Shown: piece by piece, positions 10,864 through 21,815 of the stretch | Layout: each line of letters starts with the position of its first letter | Position numbering within the stretch: position 1 is the stretch's first letter | NCBI GenBank assembly: GCA_013368315.1 | Contig: JAACJM010000280.1 | Span: forward strand, 41,325 to 105,324 | Source: Tetrapyrgos nigripes | Taxonomy: Eukaryota > Basidiomycota > Agaricomycetes > Agaricales > Campanellaceae | Reading direction: 5' to 3' | Length of the DNA: 64,000 bases | The notes under the pieces: generated by a model | Seen by the model: the letters and a program-made list of their open reading frames with translations, nothing else | Told to the model about the DNA's origin: nothing | Databases searched by the model: none | Program-made: the position numbers and the translations under genes

Positions 10864-12134
10864 CGGTCTATGTAATTTTGCGTTTACACCGTGCGTTTCA
10901 TGTAGACGCACGTAAACGTGAGCGTCTACATTTTTGCGTTTTGCGTTTACACTTGGCTCACTTCTGTGTTTACATTGTATGTTTCACATTTTCCAGGCCA
11001 AGGTAGATTGATGAAAGATGGCCAACCTGAAATCAATAGGTATTTACTTATGTAGAATTTAATCAGTGAATATCCTTTGTGATTTCACCTGTCTCAAGCA
11101 GCTTGGAAATGAGTTTTAAATGCCCCAGAAAGCCATCCCAGCTTTATATCAGGTGTGTAATATACAGACTTCACTCCCAAGCTAGTGACTTCTGAATTGT
11201 GACTTTAGATTTTCAGATAGAACTAAGAGACATTCTTGAACCAAGCATATGCTGATCAAAATTCCATCAAATATACTTTATTATTACTCAAACTTTCAAA
11301 ATTATTGTAAATGAAACACCTCAATGTCAACGCAAATTTTGAAACGCGAGACGCGCAGTAAACGCAAAGTAACATTTTCCACAGCTTAGCCATCATAAAA
11401 TGGCTGCCACAGCGGCAACATCTGACAACTTTCCCATGTGTCTCATATGAATGTTGTTGCTCTTAGCAGATTCCATCTGAACATCCGAAGGATAGGCGTC
11501 TGGATTCAGATGGCGGATGGGGTCTTTGTAAGTGCCCAAACAGAGGGATATTATCGGACCAATTCAGGGATGACCTGTGGATGGTTGATGGGCATGGGAA
11601 GAGGTTGTATTGACCTTCTTGGGTCAGCTCAGGCCTTCTTGAGGTACTGTACGGGTGCTCTACACAACAGACAACGTAGTATGACACTATGTGAAATACT
11701 CCTATGACACAGGGTACACACATGATACCTTTTGTGGTTTTGTGTGATTTAGAAAGTTATAGCTATCTGTGATTACAAGTGTACAGATAGGGGCTTGAGG
11801 TCCATAGCCTCAGAAATGTAGCTTGGAGCTGCCAGAAATAATCAAAAGTACAGGTGATAAGCAACAATACACAGCGAGAAGTATTAGTGAAGTGTAATCC
11901 TTCGGAAAAATTGGTATTAACACAGCCACTGAACACACTGGACACAGATTGACTGGACGCATGGCACTGAACACACATGGTGGACACACCTGGACACAAA
12001 AATCTAGGTGCTGTACTACATATACTTACAGTGTAAATGCATGGTATGTAGACGCGCGCGTTTACCGTGAGACGCAAGGTGAACGCTAAGCGTTTACATA
12101 AACGCGAGGTGGAAACACAAAATTCATTCGATTA
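10864..12134 (+). mobile_element. Complete GTAAACGC Mutator-like non-autonomous element (1,271 bp)
   Basis: It starts CGGTCTATGTAATTTTGCG and ends AATTCATTCGATTA, and is flanked by CTATTTTCC at 10,855-10,863 and 12,135-12,143 (9 bp). It is longer than the copy at 9,574 because it keeps a segment around 11,470-11,720 (GGATAGGCGTCTGG to CTCTACACAACAG). It lies 99 bp from that copy, in the same orientation and the same host pseudogene. Confidence 0.88.
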
Positions 12135-12778
12135 CTATTTTCCTGCTCCTTGTGCAGAAACACCCCCTCATCCCTCGACCCCATTGCCTTCTCCTGAGGA
12201 GCTGGAGTTGTTGATTGCCGACCCACCTTGGAGTCCATTGTGAGACAGACTTCTAGATGTATGTGTTCTCCTTACTACTCGCATGTACCAAAGTCATGTT
12301 CACTGTTCAAAATCACTTTAGCCATGGATACTTCATCCAAGATTTGATGGACTGACTCTTGAAGTTGGTATTAACTCTGGCCAAGATCCCCTTGATGTGA
12401 AACTGTTTGGGTAACCATATCTGGACGCCAAGTTTTCCTTGCAGGGAATCACAGTCACCAAGTTGATCCTGAGTCAATCACCAATCCCACAGTACTCCCA
12501 AAACCAAACACTGAGAAAGGACTGCTTACTGTCATCAAAGGCCCTTCATATGGCTCATTGGTCTGACAAATTCACTATTTCTTCCTTGATGAGAAGCCAC
12601 ATTTCATTGCAAGGGTTGTGAATTATGGTGGGATATATCAGAAGGAGGAGATTACAGCAGAAGAGTTGAGGTTGTCATCAGAGGAGGTTGTTTGTGTCAA
12701 TGAAATATTTAGACATGCCAAAGATGTAGCCAGAAAATCGAAACCCCAACATTGATATAGTAGTTAAGCCTAGACATG

Positions 12779-13012
12779 CCAATGCTACCTTCTTTTTGAG
12801 TATTTTCCTGAAGGGTAGACTCAAATAAGAGTTGGAATTCCAAATTTGAGAGTGCTACCAGTACTTTAACTGATGCCAGTGTGGGTGCACTGTGGTGAGG
12901 ATATTAATATTCTCAGCCAATGCTACCTTCTTTTTGAGTATTTTCCTGAAGGGTAGACCCAAATAAGAGTCAGCACTCTAAATTTGAGAATTCTACCAGC
13001 ACTGTAACTTAG
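12779..13012 (+). repeat. Tandem duplication, period 138 bp
   Basis: CCAATGCTACCTTCTTTTTG and the sequence after it occur at 12,779 and again at 12,917, with matching stretches such as GAGTATTTTCCTGAAGGGTA. The second unit matches over about 95 bp. It lies between the KOW pseudogene and the transposase remnant. No function can be read from it. Confidence 0.75.
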
Positions 13013-13034
13013 ATGTATAACCTATATTAGTATT

Positions 13035-14062
13035 TATCGAATATAATATGAACAACATACCATCGCAAACATTTCATCAACAATTGGTCTATCTCCATAG
13101 TGGCAGCATCAGCTATTCCGATAAATATACCCAGAAAATGCTATCTGTAATGTTCTTCTATGGCTCCATCAGCATAGGTGAACATTCCTGGAGCCCAACA
13201 TTGCACAACATCATTGAAAGCAGTGGTGACAATCAAGAGTGCGTTTGGATCTGCCCAGTACTTGTGTGCAGCATCAGTCAAAAGACCTTCAACAGGAGCA
13301 AGTGAGTTGGTAGATATTGAAGTGTTGTTCTGGAGAAGATGTTTTTGCATCCAAGGTGTTTGGTAGGAAATGACACAGGCATCAGGGTTATTGGTGTTGA
13401 TGCAAACTTGAATGGCATCTCCAAGCTGTTTCTGCCAGTTTCAAAAGCGCGCATTGTAGGAGTGTCCATTGGTGTCCCTAGCATTGGCAGATCGGAGCTC
13501 ATACTGAAGTGCATTCAAGTTTTGCAATCGCAAAGAAATGTTTGCAGCAGGAGGAGCAATAACCTTTCCATCCTTGTGGATCTCACCAACTTGATGCTGA
13601 GCAGGGGTGCTATGAGGCCAGCTATCATGGAGTTTGTCGAGTTCTACTTGTTCATTGGCACTGAGATGAGGGTGACTGGGAATTTGACTATGGTTATGGG
13701 GAGCACCATTGATATATATATATATTGGTGTGTGCTTTTGTCCCCTCCAACCTGGGCATATATGATCAGAAAGGATTTGGAATTGCAAGCCCTGTGCATA
13801 AGTTGAGCACCACATTTGCAGATGTCCTGTTGGTCTCTCCTCTGTCAAGATGTCCTTGGCCAAGTGACAGCGTGACATTCCTCATTTGAGCATATCAAAA
13901 CTCCCAAACATTGTTTGTTGATCTCCCAGTCACCTGAGGGATCAGTTGCATGATAAGACCCCTTGTCATGCTTCCAGCCATCACCGCCAGTGTTTGTCTT
14001 TGTAGACCAATGGACCTGGAGACATTTTGTCTTGAGATACTCTGCATGTGTCAGATGCATTG
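13035..14062 (-). pseudogene. Mutator-like transposase remnant with GCM/WRKY-type zinc cluster
   Basis: Minus-strand frames read in order: WKHDKGSYHATDPSGDWEIN, CLGVLICSNEEC, then after a stop CKCGAQLMHRAC, then after a frameshift YINGAPHNHSQI. The spaced Cys pairs and the NG-x2-HNH end fit the GCM/WRKY zinc fold that precedes many fungal Mutator-like transposases. Downstream frames (SLAPVEGLLTDAAHKYW, FNDVVQCWAPGMFTYADGA) look like transposase core. At least two stops and two frameshifts kill it; one frameshift lies at the ATATATATAT run near 13,715. It may come from an autonomous element related to the GTAAACGC family, but no shared termini were found. Confidence 0.6.
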
Positions 14063-14865
14063 CAAGTCAACACTAAACTTCAGTTGGGTACTGCTGCCTT
14101 GATATCACCATACAATACCTTACTGTTAAGTCCAGGCAGATCCTAGCATTAGGAAACACGTCAGATCCGAGCAGAAGTCTTATTGGGATTTTTTGGAAAA
14201 GGATAAAGATGAATCCAGGTAGAACTGGTAGTCTCTGAGATCAAAGTGTAAGGAAGACATGGAATGGAATCCGTTAAGATGGCACTATGTTGTCTGAAGT
14301 TGGATGCAGTTAGGAGACCAGCTAATTTGATTTTAGACTTAAGCTATCTACTACAAAGTTGCTAGCTTAAGTACTACTTCGGAAACTATCAGAATGAAGA
14401 GGAGTAAGATAGGGATGGTTCGGAAATAAAGGAAAAGCACATGGTGCTATTGGAGATGGATGGAGTACTGCGGAACCAAGTGGAAACCAAGTGGAATGGA
14501 TTGGAGATGAAGTGGAGTAAGTTTGGAGATTAGATACAAGCTGTCCGGTAGTTATCCAAAATGAATCACGGGTTCCCGGATGGGATCCATTTGTGGAGAT
14601 TAATAGTGGAGCTCGGATATGAAATCAGAAATGAATGATCAGAAAGTGTTTGGGATGAAAGGGAATGAAGTTCGAAATAAAAGAAAGAAAAGTTCGGAAA
14701 AGAATTGGATGTGGTTGGAAAGATGTAGGGAAGCATAGATATTACACTTACCATTTCCATTTCAGCTTGCAGCGTATCTTTACAGAGGAGAATATGTGTA
14801 CTCTAGATTTGGCGGCAAATAAATTTCTTGATGTACTGTTTTGGAAGGTCGAAATTCAGGCAGCA
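14063..14865. other. Intergenic, rich in GGAA/CGGAA motifs
   Basis: No gene is supportable. From 14,220 to 14,760 short motifs such as TTCGGAAA, TGCGGAAC and AGTGGAATGGA recur irregularly, as in an old MITE or degenerate satellite. A comparable TTCGAAAAC/CCGAAG-rich patch is at 22,650-22,830. Confidence 0.4.
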
Positions 14866-15062
14866 GGACAGAGCCATGGACCTTGGTCCTCAATACATGG
14901 ACCACCTCCAATGCAAGAGTCTCCCGCCAAAGGTCAGTACTAGCCATGGCAGTGTTTGTGGTTATCTAGAAGGTACTTTTATAAGTGGTCTGGTTCAACC
15001 ACAGGTTTTATAAAATCATTTTGGTGGTTGACCCACACTTTTTATAAAATCCCCGTGTCATG
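14866..15062 (-). repeat. TATA-bracketed hairpin repeat, copy 1
   Basis: On the minus strand it reads CCCCATGACACGGGG, TTTTATAAAA, a GTGGGTCAACCACC hairpin, TTTTATAAAA, then CTGTGGTTGAACCAG, and later GGTCCATG-type motifs. The same order of parts is seen at 19,454-19,667 and in part at 21,712-21,815. No coding potential is seen. Confidence 0.55.
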
Positions 15063-15253
15063 GGGTGTCGTATTTGGCCATGCTTGCCTAACTCTGACTA
15101 TCTTTGTACTCTCAGTCATTTACAGAGCTTGTACGCCTTGTAGCGTCCTATCTTGCTATACCGTCATGTATCATCCTCAAAGGTATCTGTAAAGGCTTAC
15201 ATAGCATGTACAGAAGTCCTGCTATCATTTGTGTATCTCTGCAGAAAACGCAG

Positions 15254-17080
15254 TGAATAGGTGTCAGTCAACCCTTTGACCAAGATGTAAGGCGTAATGC
15301 TGATACACCGTACAAAATCGCAGTATACATACTTGGATTTTGGTTCATAATATCAGTTTTGATGTTCTTTTAAGGGAATAAGAGGACTAGGGTGAGCCCT
15401 GAACTGCTAGTTAATACCTAGCGGGACTAAGAAAACAATGGTACAATAATATTAAGTGCTCATTCTAAGTACTATGATAGATATGTACGAGTTGGGAGTT
15501 ATAATAGCAGACCCACCAAATGATAAAGATAGTCTATAAAGGCTTTCGAATCCTATTATAATGACTAGAACTGCTAGCGTGATCCAAAGGGACAGTGAAA
15601 TGCGAGGTAGCCCCTATTCGTGGGCATGGGAACGCGTAAGCAACACAATCCTCAGCTGAAAGGTTGCTCAGAGAAGACAGTGCTAAGATCAGACATGCAG
15701 ACAATCACGCTAGGTCTAGATCTATGTATCAGTACATCCCGTAGTACTAAAACAGCTTCGAGGGAATCTTAAGTATCTGTAAAAAATACATGTGGACAAA
15801 AGTAGGACAAAGTATATATGTATGGGATCCCAGAGAGTTCAGCTATCCATCGGTACAGAGGGGATAGTGGACGGGCATCTCTACACAGAGATATGAGGGA
15901 GAGAAGCACTAAGTCGCAGTACATCCGAATGATTGGAATACAACCCAAATGGGTAACGTTATTTCTGGATAAGGATAAATCCGTCAGTAATCATCTAGCT
16001 AGGCCTTGAAAGCATTGAGGAAGGAATAAGTATGCAAACAGGACTGCAGAAGAGCTGGACTCGTATGTAGGACTCAGTAGTAGACTGCTGGCAATACATA
16101 GAACACGAATAAAGCAAGATTGGAGAAAAGGGAAAGGAAAACCGAACAGAATAAAGAAACTATGAGAAAACCCTATGCCCCTAGTGTAAGGACGTGTATG
16201 AAGGACGTAGCAGTCATAAGTGGAGCGTTCTGAGCTAACCAGGATGGTACATGAAAACACCAGATGGCTGACAAAGGGAACTGAAGAAAGTTCCTATGAA
16301 TATTTAGATAATATTGGACAGTTTCTGTATACCCTAATAAGCAAGTCTTTACTTATGAGGAAATAGGTAGAACTCGCTAGTGGACTTTTCGATTTGTTTT
16401 ATATTTTCTCTACATACCTTTTAGCAGACCTCAAAAAGAAATAGGTAACTGTATAGTTGTAGCTGCAAGTAGTATAAAAGGACCAGATATTACAAGTAGC
16501 TACCCAAGCCACATACTGTAGAGTATCAGAGGACGTGAAACATGGACTAAAGCTTCTAGACAAACTTAACTGCACTCGCTACAAGTACAAACATTGTGTT
16601 GGAGATAATAGAGTTTTAAAATTGAACATCTTTGGGGTTATAACTGTGATCTTTGTGTTGACCTTCTGGTCTATTAAGTGTTGATTTTTAAGGCAACTGT
16701 AGCCTACAAGTGTTTGATTTTTGGGACTCGTTGATCCCCTTGGTGCTAAACTTTTTTTTTTTTGGGTTTATTGTGTTGCATGCTAAGTGCAAACTTCATT
16801 GAAAGCTCTGATCAAAAGTACTTATAGTACAAGTAAACTGGGAGTTTGAGTACTCTGACTACTCGGAACACTCGTCTCATTTACATTTGTATACAGTTTT
16901 GTGTTTGGGTGCAGTTCCTAGTGCTTAATTACAAAAACCACCTATTAATGCCCCACAGGCACCACAAACACATCAAGCCACCTGACTCCAAGCTTTTATT
17001 CTCCAACCAAGTGCATGCCCACATTCCAACCTCCTTTCATCCATTTGTTCTGTTGTTAAGACGATGAGGAAAGATGAGGA
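15254..17080 (+). repeat. Third, partial copy of an inverted-repeat arm segment, split by an insertion
   Basis: GTGTCAGTCAACCCTTTGAC and the bases up to GGCGTAATGC (15,254-15,300) match 4,055-4,100. The sequence resumes at CCCACAGGCACCACAAACAC (16,952-17,050), matching 4,098-4,200. The join has been opened by a 1,645 bp insert. Confidence 0.75.
15301..16945. mobile_element. 1,645 bp insertion with TAATGC target duplication
   Basis: TAATGC is present at 15,295-15,300 and 16,946-16,951, while the uninterrupted sequence at 4,090-4,100 has it once. The insert begins TGATACACCGTAC and ends AAAACCACCTAT. It has no terminal inverted repeats, poly-A tail or intact gene. A duplication of 5-6 bp with a TG start suggests a solo LTR or LTR-element remnant, but the 3' end is not CA, so the class is uncertain. 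Confidence 0.6.
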
Positions 17081-17259
17081 AATAAATGAAAGATATTGCA
17101 AAGACAAGAATAGGGAAACAAGGCATCTGGCACTGCTAATACCAGACCTCGTGCAAATGCTGGCTGGACTGATGCTTATGCCATGCCCAATATTAACGCA
17201 AGCCAATGAACACAGATATCCAGCTAACTACTGAGAGTGACATTGATGTTGTTACTGTT

Positions 17260-17475
17260 AAAGATTGATTCAAAAAAGGGAGAGAGACAAACAAGAGATG
17301 GGGAGAAGATGGCAAAGAAACAAAGCACCCAAAAATCGAAAAACCGAAACCAGAAAAACAGAACAATCAAAACGCAAAAAAGCCACAGACCGAAAAAACC
17401 GAAAACTCAAAACCCAAGAAAAAGACAAGTGACATCGCTATGAACATGTAGGAGCAGAGGGGGGGGGGGGGTTCT
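17260..17475. repeat. A-rich low-complexity tract and poly-G run
   Basis: 17,270-17,425 is A-rich with AAAACCGAAAA-like repeats, giving a meaningless Lys/Gln/Asn-rich frame. At 17,459-17,470 there is an uninterrupted G run of about 12. Confidence 0.7.
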
Positions 17476-19040
17476 ACACGGGCAAGATGGCTTGAGTGTG
17501 TAGAGACATCGCAAGAAGTCAAGGAACCAAAGCAGAGCAAAGAAGCAAAGGATGAAGGGATGGATGTGTGGTTTAAGGTTGGTTCCATAAATGATAGAAA
17601 CAAAAAGCAAGCAAAAAGAAAATTGAGGTGCATGCATGGATACCATTGGGATAGCATGATGAGAAGGTAGAGAAGGAGCAGTAATCAAAAACAGCGTTGA
17701 GTTCTTGGTATTTTTGAAGGCAGAGCGACAGATCAAAGTCACTTGCAGCTGGTGTGATGGCGGGCACAAAACAATGCGAAAGAGGAACGGACTCAGCAGG
17801 GAGAAATGAGGGAGGAGGATCATAAAAGGAAAGGACAGATAGCTTCACATGAAGGTCCCATGACAGCCCAGTCAGAGATAGGTCTGTCTAGGAGACTGGG
17901 TGAGCTAGACATCTGAGAGTATTCTGGGGAGTCCAGAGAACCTTAAAGGTAGAGAGGTTTGGCATTGACGTGATAGGGATCGGGACTGTTGAGGCAAAGT
18001 GTAGGGATGATGTGTGTTTAGGTGCATATACTGATCAAAAACTATACTTGGTCATGCCAAATTCCTTTGCAGATTTGACCTCGTCCGTGGAATAATTAGA
18101 TCAGACATCTTCGCAAGATCCATGTGTACTGTCAGGCTGAAAGATATGGGAATGAGGCTTTTTCCCCTCATGTGTGGTGTGCTATACCTCAATAGTAAAT
18201 AAGCAACAGGTATATGTGTATTACTTAGATAGAAAGGTATTTGAAAGTTATACTACACTGCTAAGTTAGGAATCACACTGAACTTTTTGCACTGGATTTT
18301 GATCATATACTAAATCAGAATCATTCTCGTGGGTATCTAGTGCTATAATATATATAGTAGGGATACATCAATGGATGGTATGGCTCAATCACGCAGGCCC
18401 TCGCCGAATTTTTTTGGAATTTGTTAATCATACACAAAAATTCTCAGTAATGGGGAACGTGTTTATCTCCAGAGGTAGTCTCAAATACTCCTAATGTATT
18501 CACCCTGTTGAATTGTGTTGTCGAGTACAGGACGGTCCAGGAAAGTGTAGCATTTTGCGCAAATGCGTCGAGATGCCTCAAGGCGCGTTAACATGCACGT
18601 GACGGCCATGGTGTGTTCCTGGTCAGTTTCCCTTCAACGCACTGCTCCTTCCTCTGTTATCCTAACTTCCCGTTCTCATTCTCTTCTCAACCGGACTTAT
18701 AAGTTGTTGTGCTGTTGTGGACTTGTGGACTTATTGTTTCTCTGCTGAGCTTTAGGAACATCGGTATCCTGAGTGACTTGAGGGGAGGAGGCGGGAACTG
18801 CAGGATGCAGCAGTGAACCGGTGATAGTATGCATGTTGGCTGCAGCATTACAATCAACAAACGCATCATGCGACTCCTCCTCAGAGCTCTCATCTGTGCA
18901 AAACCTCAATCATAGCCCGCTGTATACTTACTATGAATTGCATAGCTCTCTGATTGTCTTCCTGACAATCGTTCTGACATCTACACTACAGAAGAGAGTC
19001 TTCAATACAAAAGAACAATAAGGAAGTATCAATAATAAGT
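17476..19040. other. Intergenic, no supportable gene
   Basis: Frames are short, without codon bias or recognisable motifs. 18,340-18,360 contains an AT dinucleotide stretch. Confidence 0.5.
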
Positions 19041-19452
19041 GGTCTATGTAATTTTGCGTTTACACTGAGCTCACTTTTGCGTTTACATTGTGCGTTTCAC
19101 ATCTTCCAGGCCAAGGTAGACTGATTGAAGATGGCCAACCTGAAATCAATAGGTAGTTACTTATGTAGAATCTAATCAGTGAATATCCTTTTGTAATTTG
19201 ACCTGTCTCAAACGTAGCCTTGCATCTAAATACAGCTTGGAAATGAGTTTTTAATGCCCTAGAAAGGCATCCCAGTATTATTTCAGGTGTGTAATGTACA
19301 GACTTCACTCCCAAACTAGTGACTTCTGAATTGTAGCTTTAGATTTTCAGATATAAGTAAGAGACACTCTTGAACCAAGCATATGCTGGTCAAAATTCCA
19401 TCAAATATACTTTATTATTACTCAAAATTTCAAAAATTAATGTAAACGCAAA
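19041..19452 (+). mobile_element. GTAAACGC Mutator-like element, 5' fragment
   Basis: It begins GGTCTATGTAATTTTGCG with a short internal deletion in the subterminal cluster, and runs to CAAAAATTAATGTAAACGC before the family sequence stops. The hairpin repeat begins right after it. Confidence 0.75.
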
Positions 19453-19453
19453 G

Positions 19454-19667
19454 CGTTCACCCCATGACGCAGGGGCTTTATAAAATCCATGGCGTAACCA
19501 TGCAAACCGGTTTATAAAAGCTATGGTTCAACCATAGGCACTTTTACAAAACTTATGACCAAAATAACCATAGCTATTCATAGTACACAATGCTCAGGCC
19601 CTCAAGGTCTCAAGGAGGATTAAGCCATGTACCAGCGAGGTCCACGGCTCTGGACCGAGGTCCATGC
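19454..19667 (+). repeat. TATA-bracketed hairpin repeat, copy 2
   Basis: Parts in order: CCCCATGACGCAGGGG, TTTATAAAA, CCATGGCGTAACCATG, TTTATAAAA, CTATGGTTCAACCATAG, GCACTTTTA, and further on GAGGTCCACGGCTCTGGACC. Two of these parts are near-perfect hairpins. It abuts the Mutator-like fragment at 19,041-19,452. Confidence 0.6.
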
Positions 19668-19701
19668 GTTGCGCGTTCCTTACTTAAATTACGGTACATT
19701 A

Positions 19702-19977
19702 TCATCTTGTAACTACAAATGTGAATCTAATTGATAACACCTTTCCAGTGATAAAATTGGCAGGCAGCTTCTCCCACCTAGTCCTACATGTACCATTGTC
19801 CATCATCCCGGTTAGTCTCACACGCACATCGTGCTGATACTCAGCGCACGCTTTACGCCCCTCTGCACACTCTGCCAACGAACTAAGACATTTAAAATCA
19901 CCACTAGACCAAAATTTCACCTCATATTCCAAACCGGGATGTGGTATTTTTTCGTCAGAGAACGAGAGTAGAGTCAT
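19702..19977 (-). CDS. Hypothetical ORF, 91 codons
   Basis: The frame starts MTLLSFSDEKIPHPGLEYEV and ends IRFTFVVTR. Residue composition is balanced, with Cys and charged residues as in real exons, and there is no membrane segment. It sits alone between repeats and may be an exon or a remnant. I do not recognise it. Confidence 0.3.
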   Translation of the reverse strand: MTLLSFSDEKIPHPGLEYEVKFWSSGDFKCLSSLAECAEGRKACAEYQHDVRVRLTGMMDNGTCRTRWEKLPANFITGKVLSIRFTFVVTR

Positions 19978-20310
19978 GTACCAGTTGTGTACCAGGGCTG
20001 ACTACAGAATTGGACAGGGAACACTCTTGACCCTTGAGTAATAAGGGGTCTGGCAGAAAGAACGAGAGAAGGTGTAGAGCGGAGAGTAGAGCAAGCAGTA
20101 GTGTTGACGGGAAACTGACGGGAACCCATATGTTGACACCATGCGTCAGCATCACGTGTTGGCGTGTCGACGCGCGTCGCGCGCGACTTGCGTTACGCGT
20201 CTGGTCCGTCTTGTTTCTATTACATGATTTATTAGGGGAGGTTTACTCTGGCTGAGACCATTGTAAGATCCTACTTCCCCAATAATTTGAACAACAGTGG
20301 GTACCATGAC

Positions 20311-21192
20311 GGAGAATTTTGTATGATCAAAATTCGGAGTGTATGACTAAAATTCGGGTGTCGTCTTTACAGATTCCCTCCGGTTGAGCCGTACTTCTCC
20401 AGACATTTCTTTCATGAAAATGGCTGTCCCTGTTCTCTGTGAGAGTAATTACAGCAATAGTAGATACATACATCAGGAGAATTCTGATTGTGTATGATCA
20501 AAAATCAGTTGTATGACTGAAATTCAATTTCTGACCAAAATTCCCAACTTTGTACACCCTGAGCATGATTATGCTCTTCTATGGTGCATCAGTATTGCTT
20601 GAAGCCTCAACATGTAGTGTAGGGATCATAGAGACATTATAGTAAATGAATACTAAGTAGTAAGTACTTCAGTTAAAGCGCAGTGTGGTACAGGCCATAT
20701 TCTGGTCCCATTGGCACTGGTTTGTGCCTTATCTGATAAGGCGAATGGTATTCTACCTTGCTATGTACAGTAACCTAGGGTCTTGACATATTCAACTACA
20801 TATACTGTACGAACAACACTAGAGTCTTGGAATTGGAATTCTGCTCATACAGGGTCTATTTTGATGTTACACCAGCTTGTACTGGACCTTAAATGCACTG
20901 TTTCTAGCTCTCAGCATTTTAAATGAATGAAGCGTTGTGAGATAATCACCATAATGTGCGCAAACGGTACCAGTATTGCGATTCTGAACGAATTTCAATC
21001 ATACAACAGTAATTTTGGTCATACACAGTCATACAACATTGATTGTAGCCTACCGGACATTGAGCACGCGATGTCTTGCTCTCTGAACTGCAAATTGATG
21101 AAGCATATCTTCATTACGCACGGAAATAGCATCGGCGTAGGGATTTCAAAGAGATTTCAGTCATGCAACGGGATTTTTGGTCATACAACGTA
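20311..21192. mobile_element. Foldback-type element with nested inverted TGTATGAC motifs
   Basis: The motif TTGTATGA(C/T)(C/T)AAAATTC occurs, usually as a doublet, near 20,320-20,365 and 20,484-20,540. It recurs in reverse complement near 20,980-21,035 and 21,150-21,190. Outer and inner pairs are arranged symmetrically, so the roughly 880 bp segment can fold into a long interrupted hairpin. There is no coding capacity, and a target duplication was not identified. A MITE or foldback element is the simplest reading. Confidence 0.5.
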
Positions 21193-21324
21193 AATTGGGT
21201 TGGACCTTGAATGCACAATTTCTTGCCCTGGGACAACCCTGGGAGTTGCGAATCTGCGGAGCATAGTATAATCATCATCATTTCCCAGAGAAATAGGATT
21301 GGTACTAGGATTTCGAAGGATTTG

Positions 21325-21672
21325 ATTACGAGGCCGAAGAATGAGGACGAGTTCTTTACACTGCGTTTCCGCGTGTGGCTATGTTGAGTTTGTCCCGGTT
21401 TCCTCCGTCTGTCTCGATCAAATTTCTTTCCAATTTTCTCTGGTAATAGAGAATATGCGCCCCTATTCTTGTAAGTATTCCCTTTTCAAGAGCTCGAGGG
21501 CTGTATCTTTATCTCATATATATTGATTATAGCTCTGATTCTACACAATGATCTACACTCTAGTAGTTTTCTCAGAAATTGAACCAGCAATATCGATTTT
21601 TTGTTGAATATCTTCATCTTAGATTTGAACTCACCGGACTTGTTTCCGCCACGCTCAGTGCTGGCCCACACC
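21325..21672 (+). mobile_element. ATTACGAGG-family dispersed repeat, copy 2 (short)
   Basis: This 348 bp copy starts ATTACGAGGCCGAAGAATGA, contains GTGTGGCTATGT, and ends CGCCACGCTCAGTGCTGGCC followed by CACACC. Ends match copies at 4,658-5,308 and 47,327-48,350. It has no internal ORF. Confidence 0.7.
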
Positions 21673-21711
21673 CCCTTCATAAGTATTGTAAATCAAATAT
21701 CATGGTGGCAG

Positions 21712-21815
21712 TACCCAATCAAACATTTTTTATAAAAGTATATAAAAATTGCATGGTCTAACCATGCAAGACGTTTTATAAAACCTATGGATCAACCATA
21801 GGCACTTTTATCAAA
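21712..21815 (+). repeat. TATA-bracketed hairpin repeat, copy 3 (short)
   Basis: TTTTTTATAAAA, GCATGGTCTAACCATGC (perfect 6 bp arms), TTTTATAAAA, CTATGGATCAACCATAG (perfect 6 bp arms), then GCACTTTTA. Hairpin arms and TATA spacers match copy 2, while the spacer bases differ. Confidence 0.6.

Larger units (their letters stand above)
9338..12745 (+). pseudogene. KOW-domain (Spt5-like) protein pseudogene interrupted by two Mutator-like elements
   Basis: From 9,338 the frame reads VEVIFVKGPWRSYIGTVKDV, close to the GPYKGYIGxVKD signature of Spt5-type KOW modules, then an in-frame stop and further coding-like sequence. A 53 bp GT-AG intron (9,508-9,560) follows. The next exon is cut at 9,573 and at 10,863. 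Removing both insertions with one copy of each target duplication gives a continuous frame of about 65 codons, HYQYLADVYPLSTFQRYYAL onward to WSPL. At 12,460-12,740 a second KOW-like segment (TEKGLLTVIKGPSYGSLV, stop, QIHYFF) follows after frameshifts. KOW domains bind RNA and ribonucleoprotein in transcription or ribosome assembly. Agaricomycetes carry many such KOW paralogues of unknown role. Several stops show that this copy is dead. Confidence 0.65.

Noticed and set aside
13339..13806. 155-codon plus-strand ORF
   Set aside because: It is antisense to the GCM-type transposase remnant, whose minus-strand frames have recognisable zinc-cluster residues.
17237..17443. Lys-rich 68-codon ORF
   Set aside because: The frame is created by an A-rich low-complexity tract.
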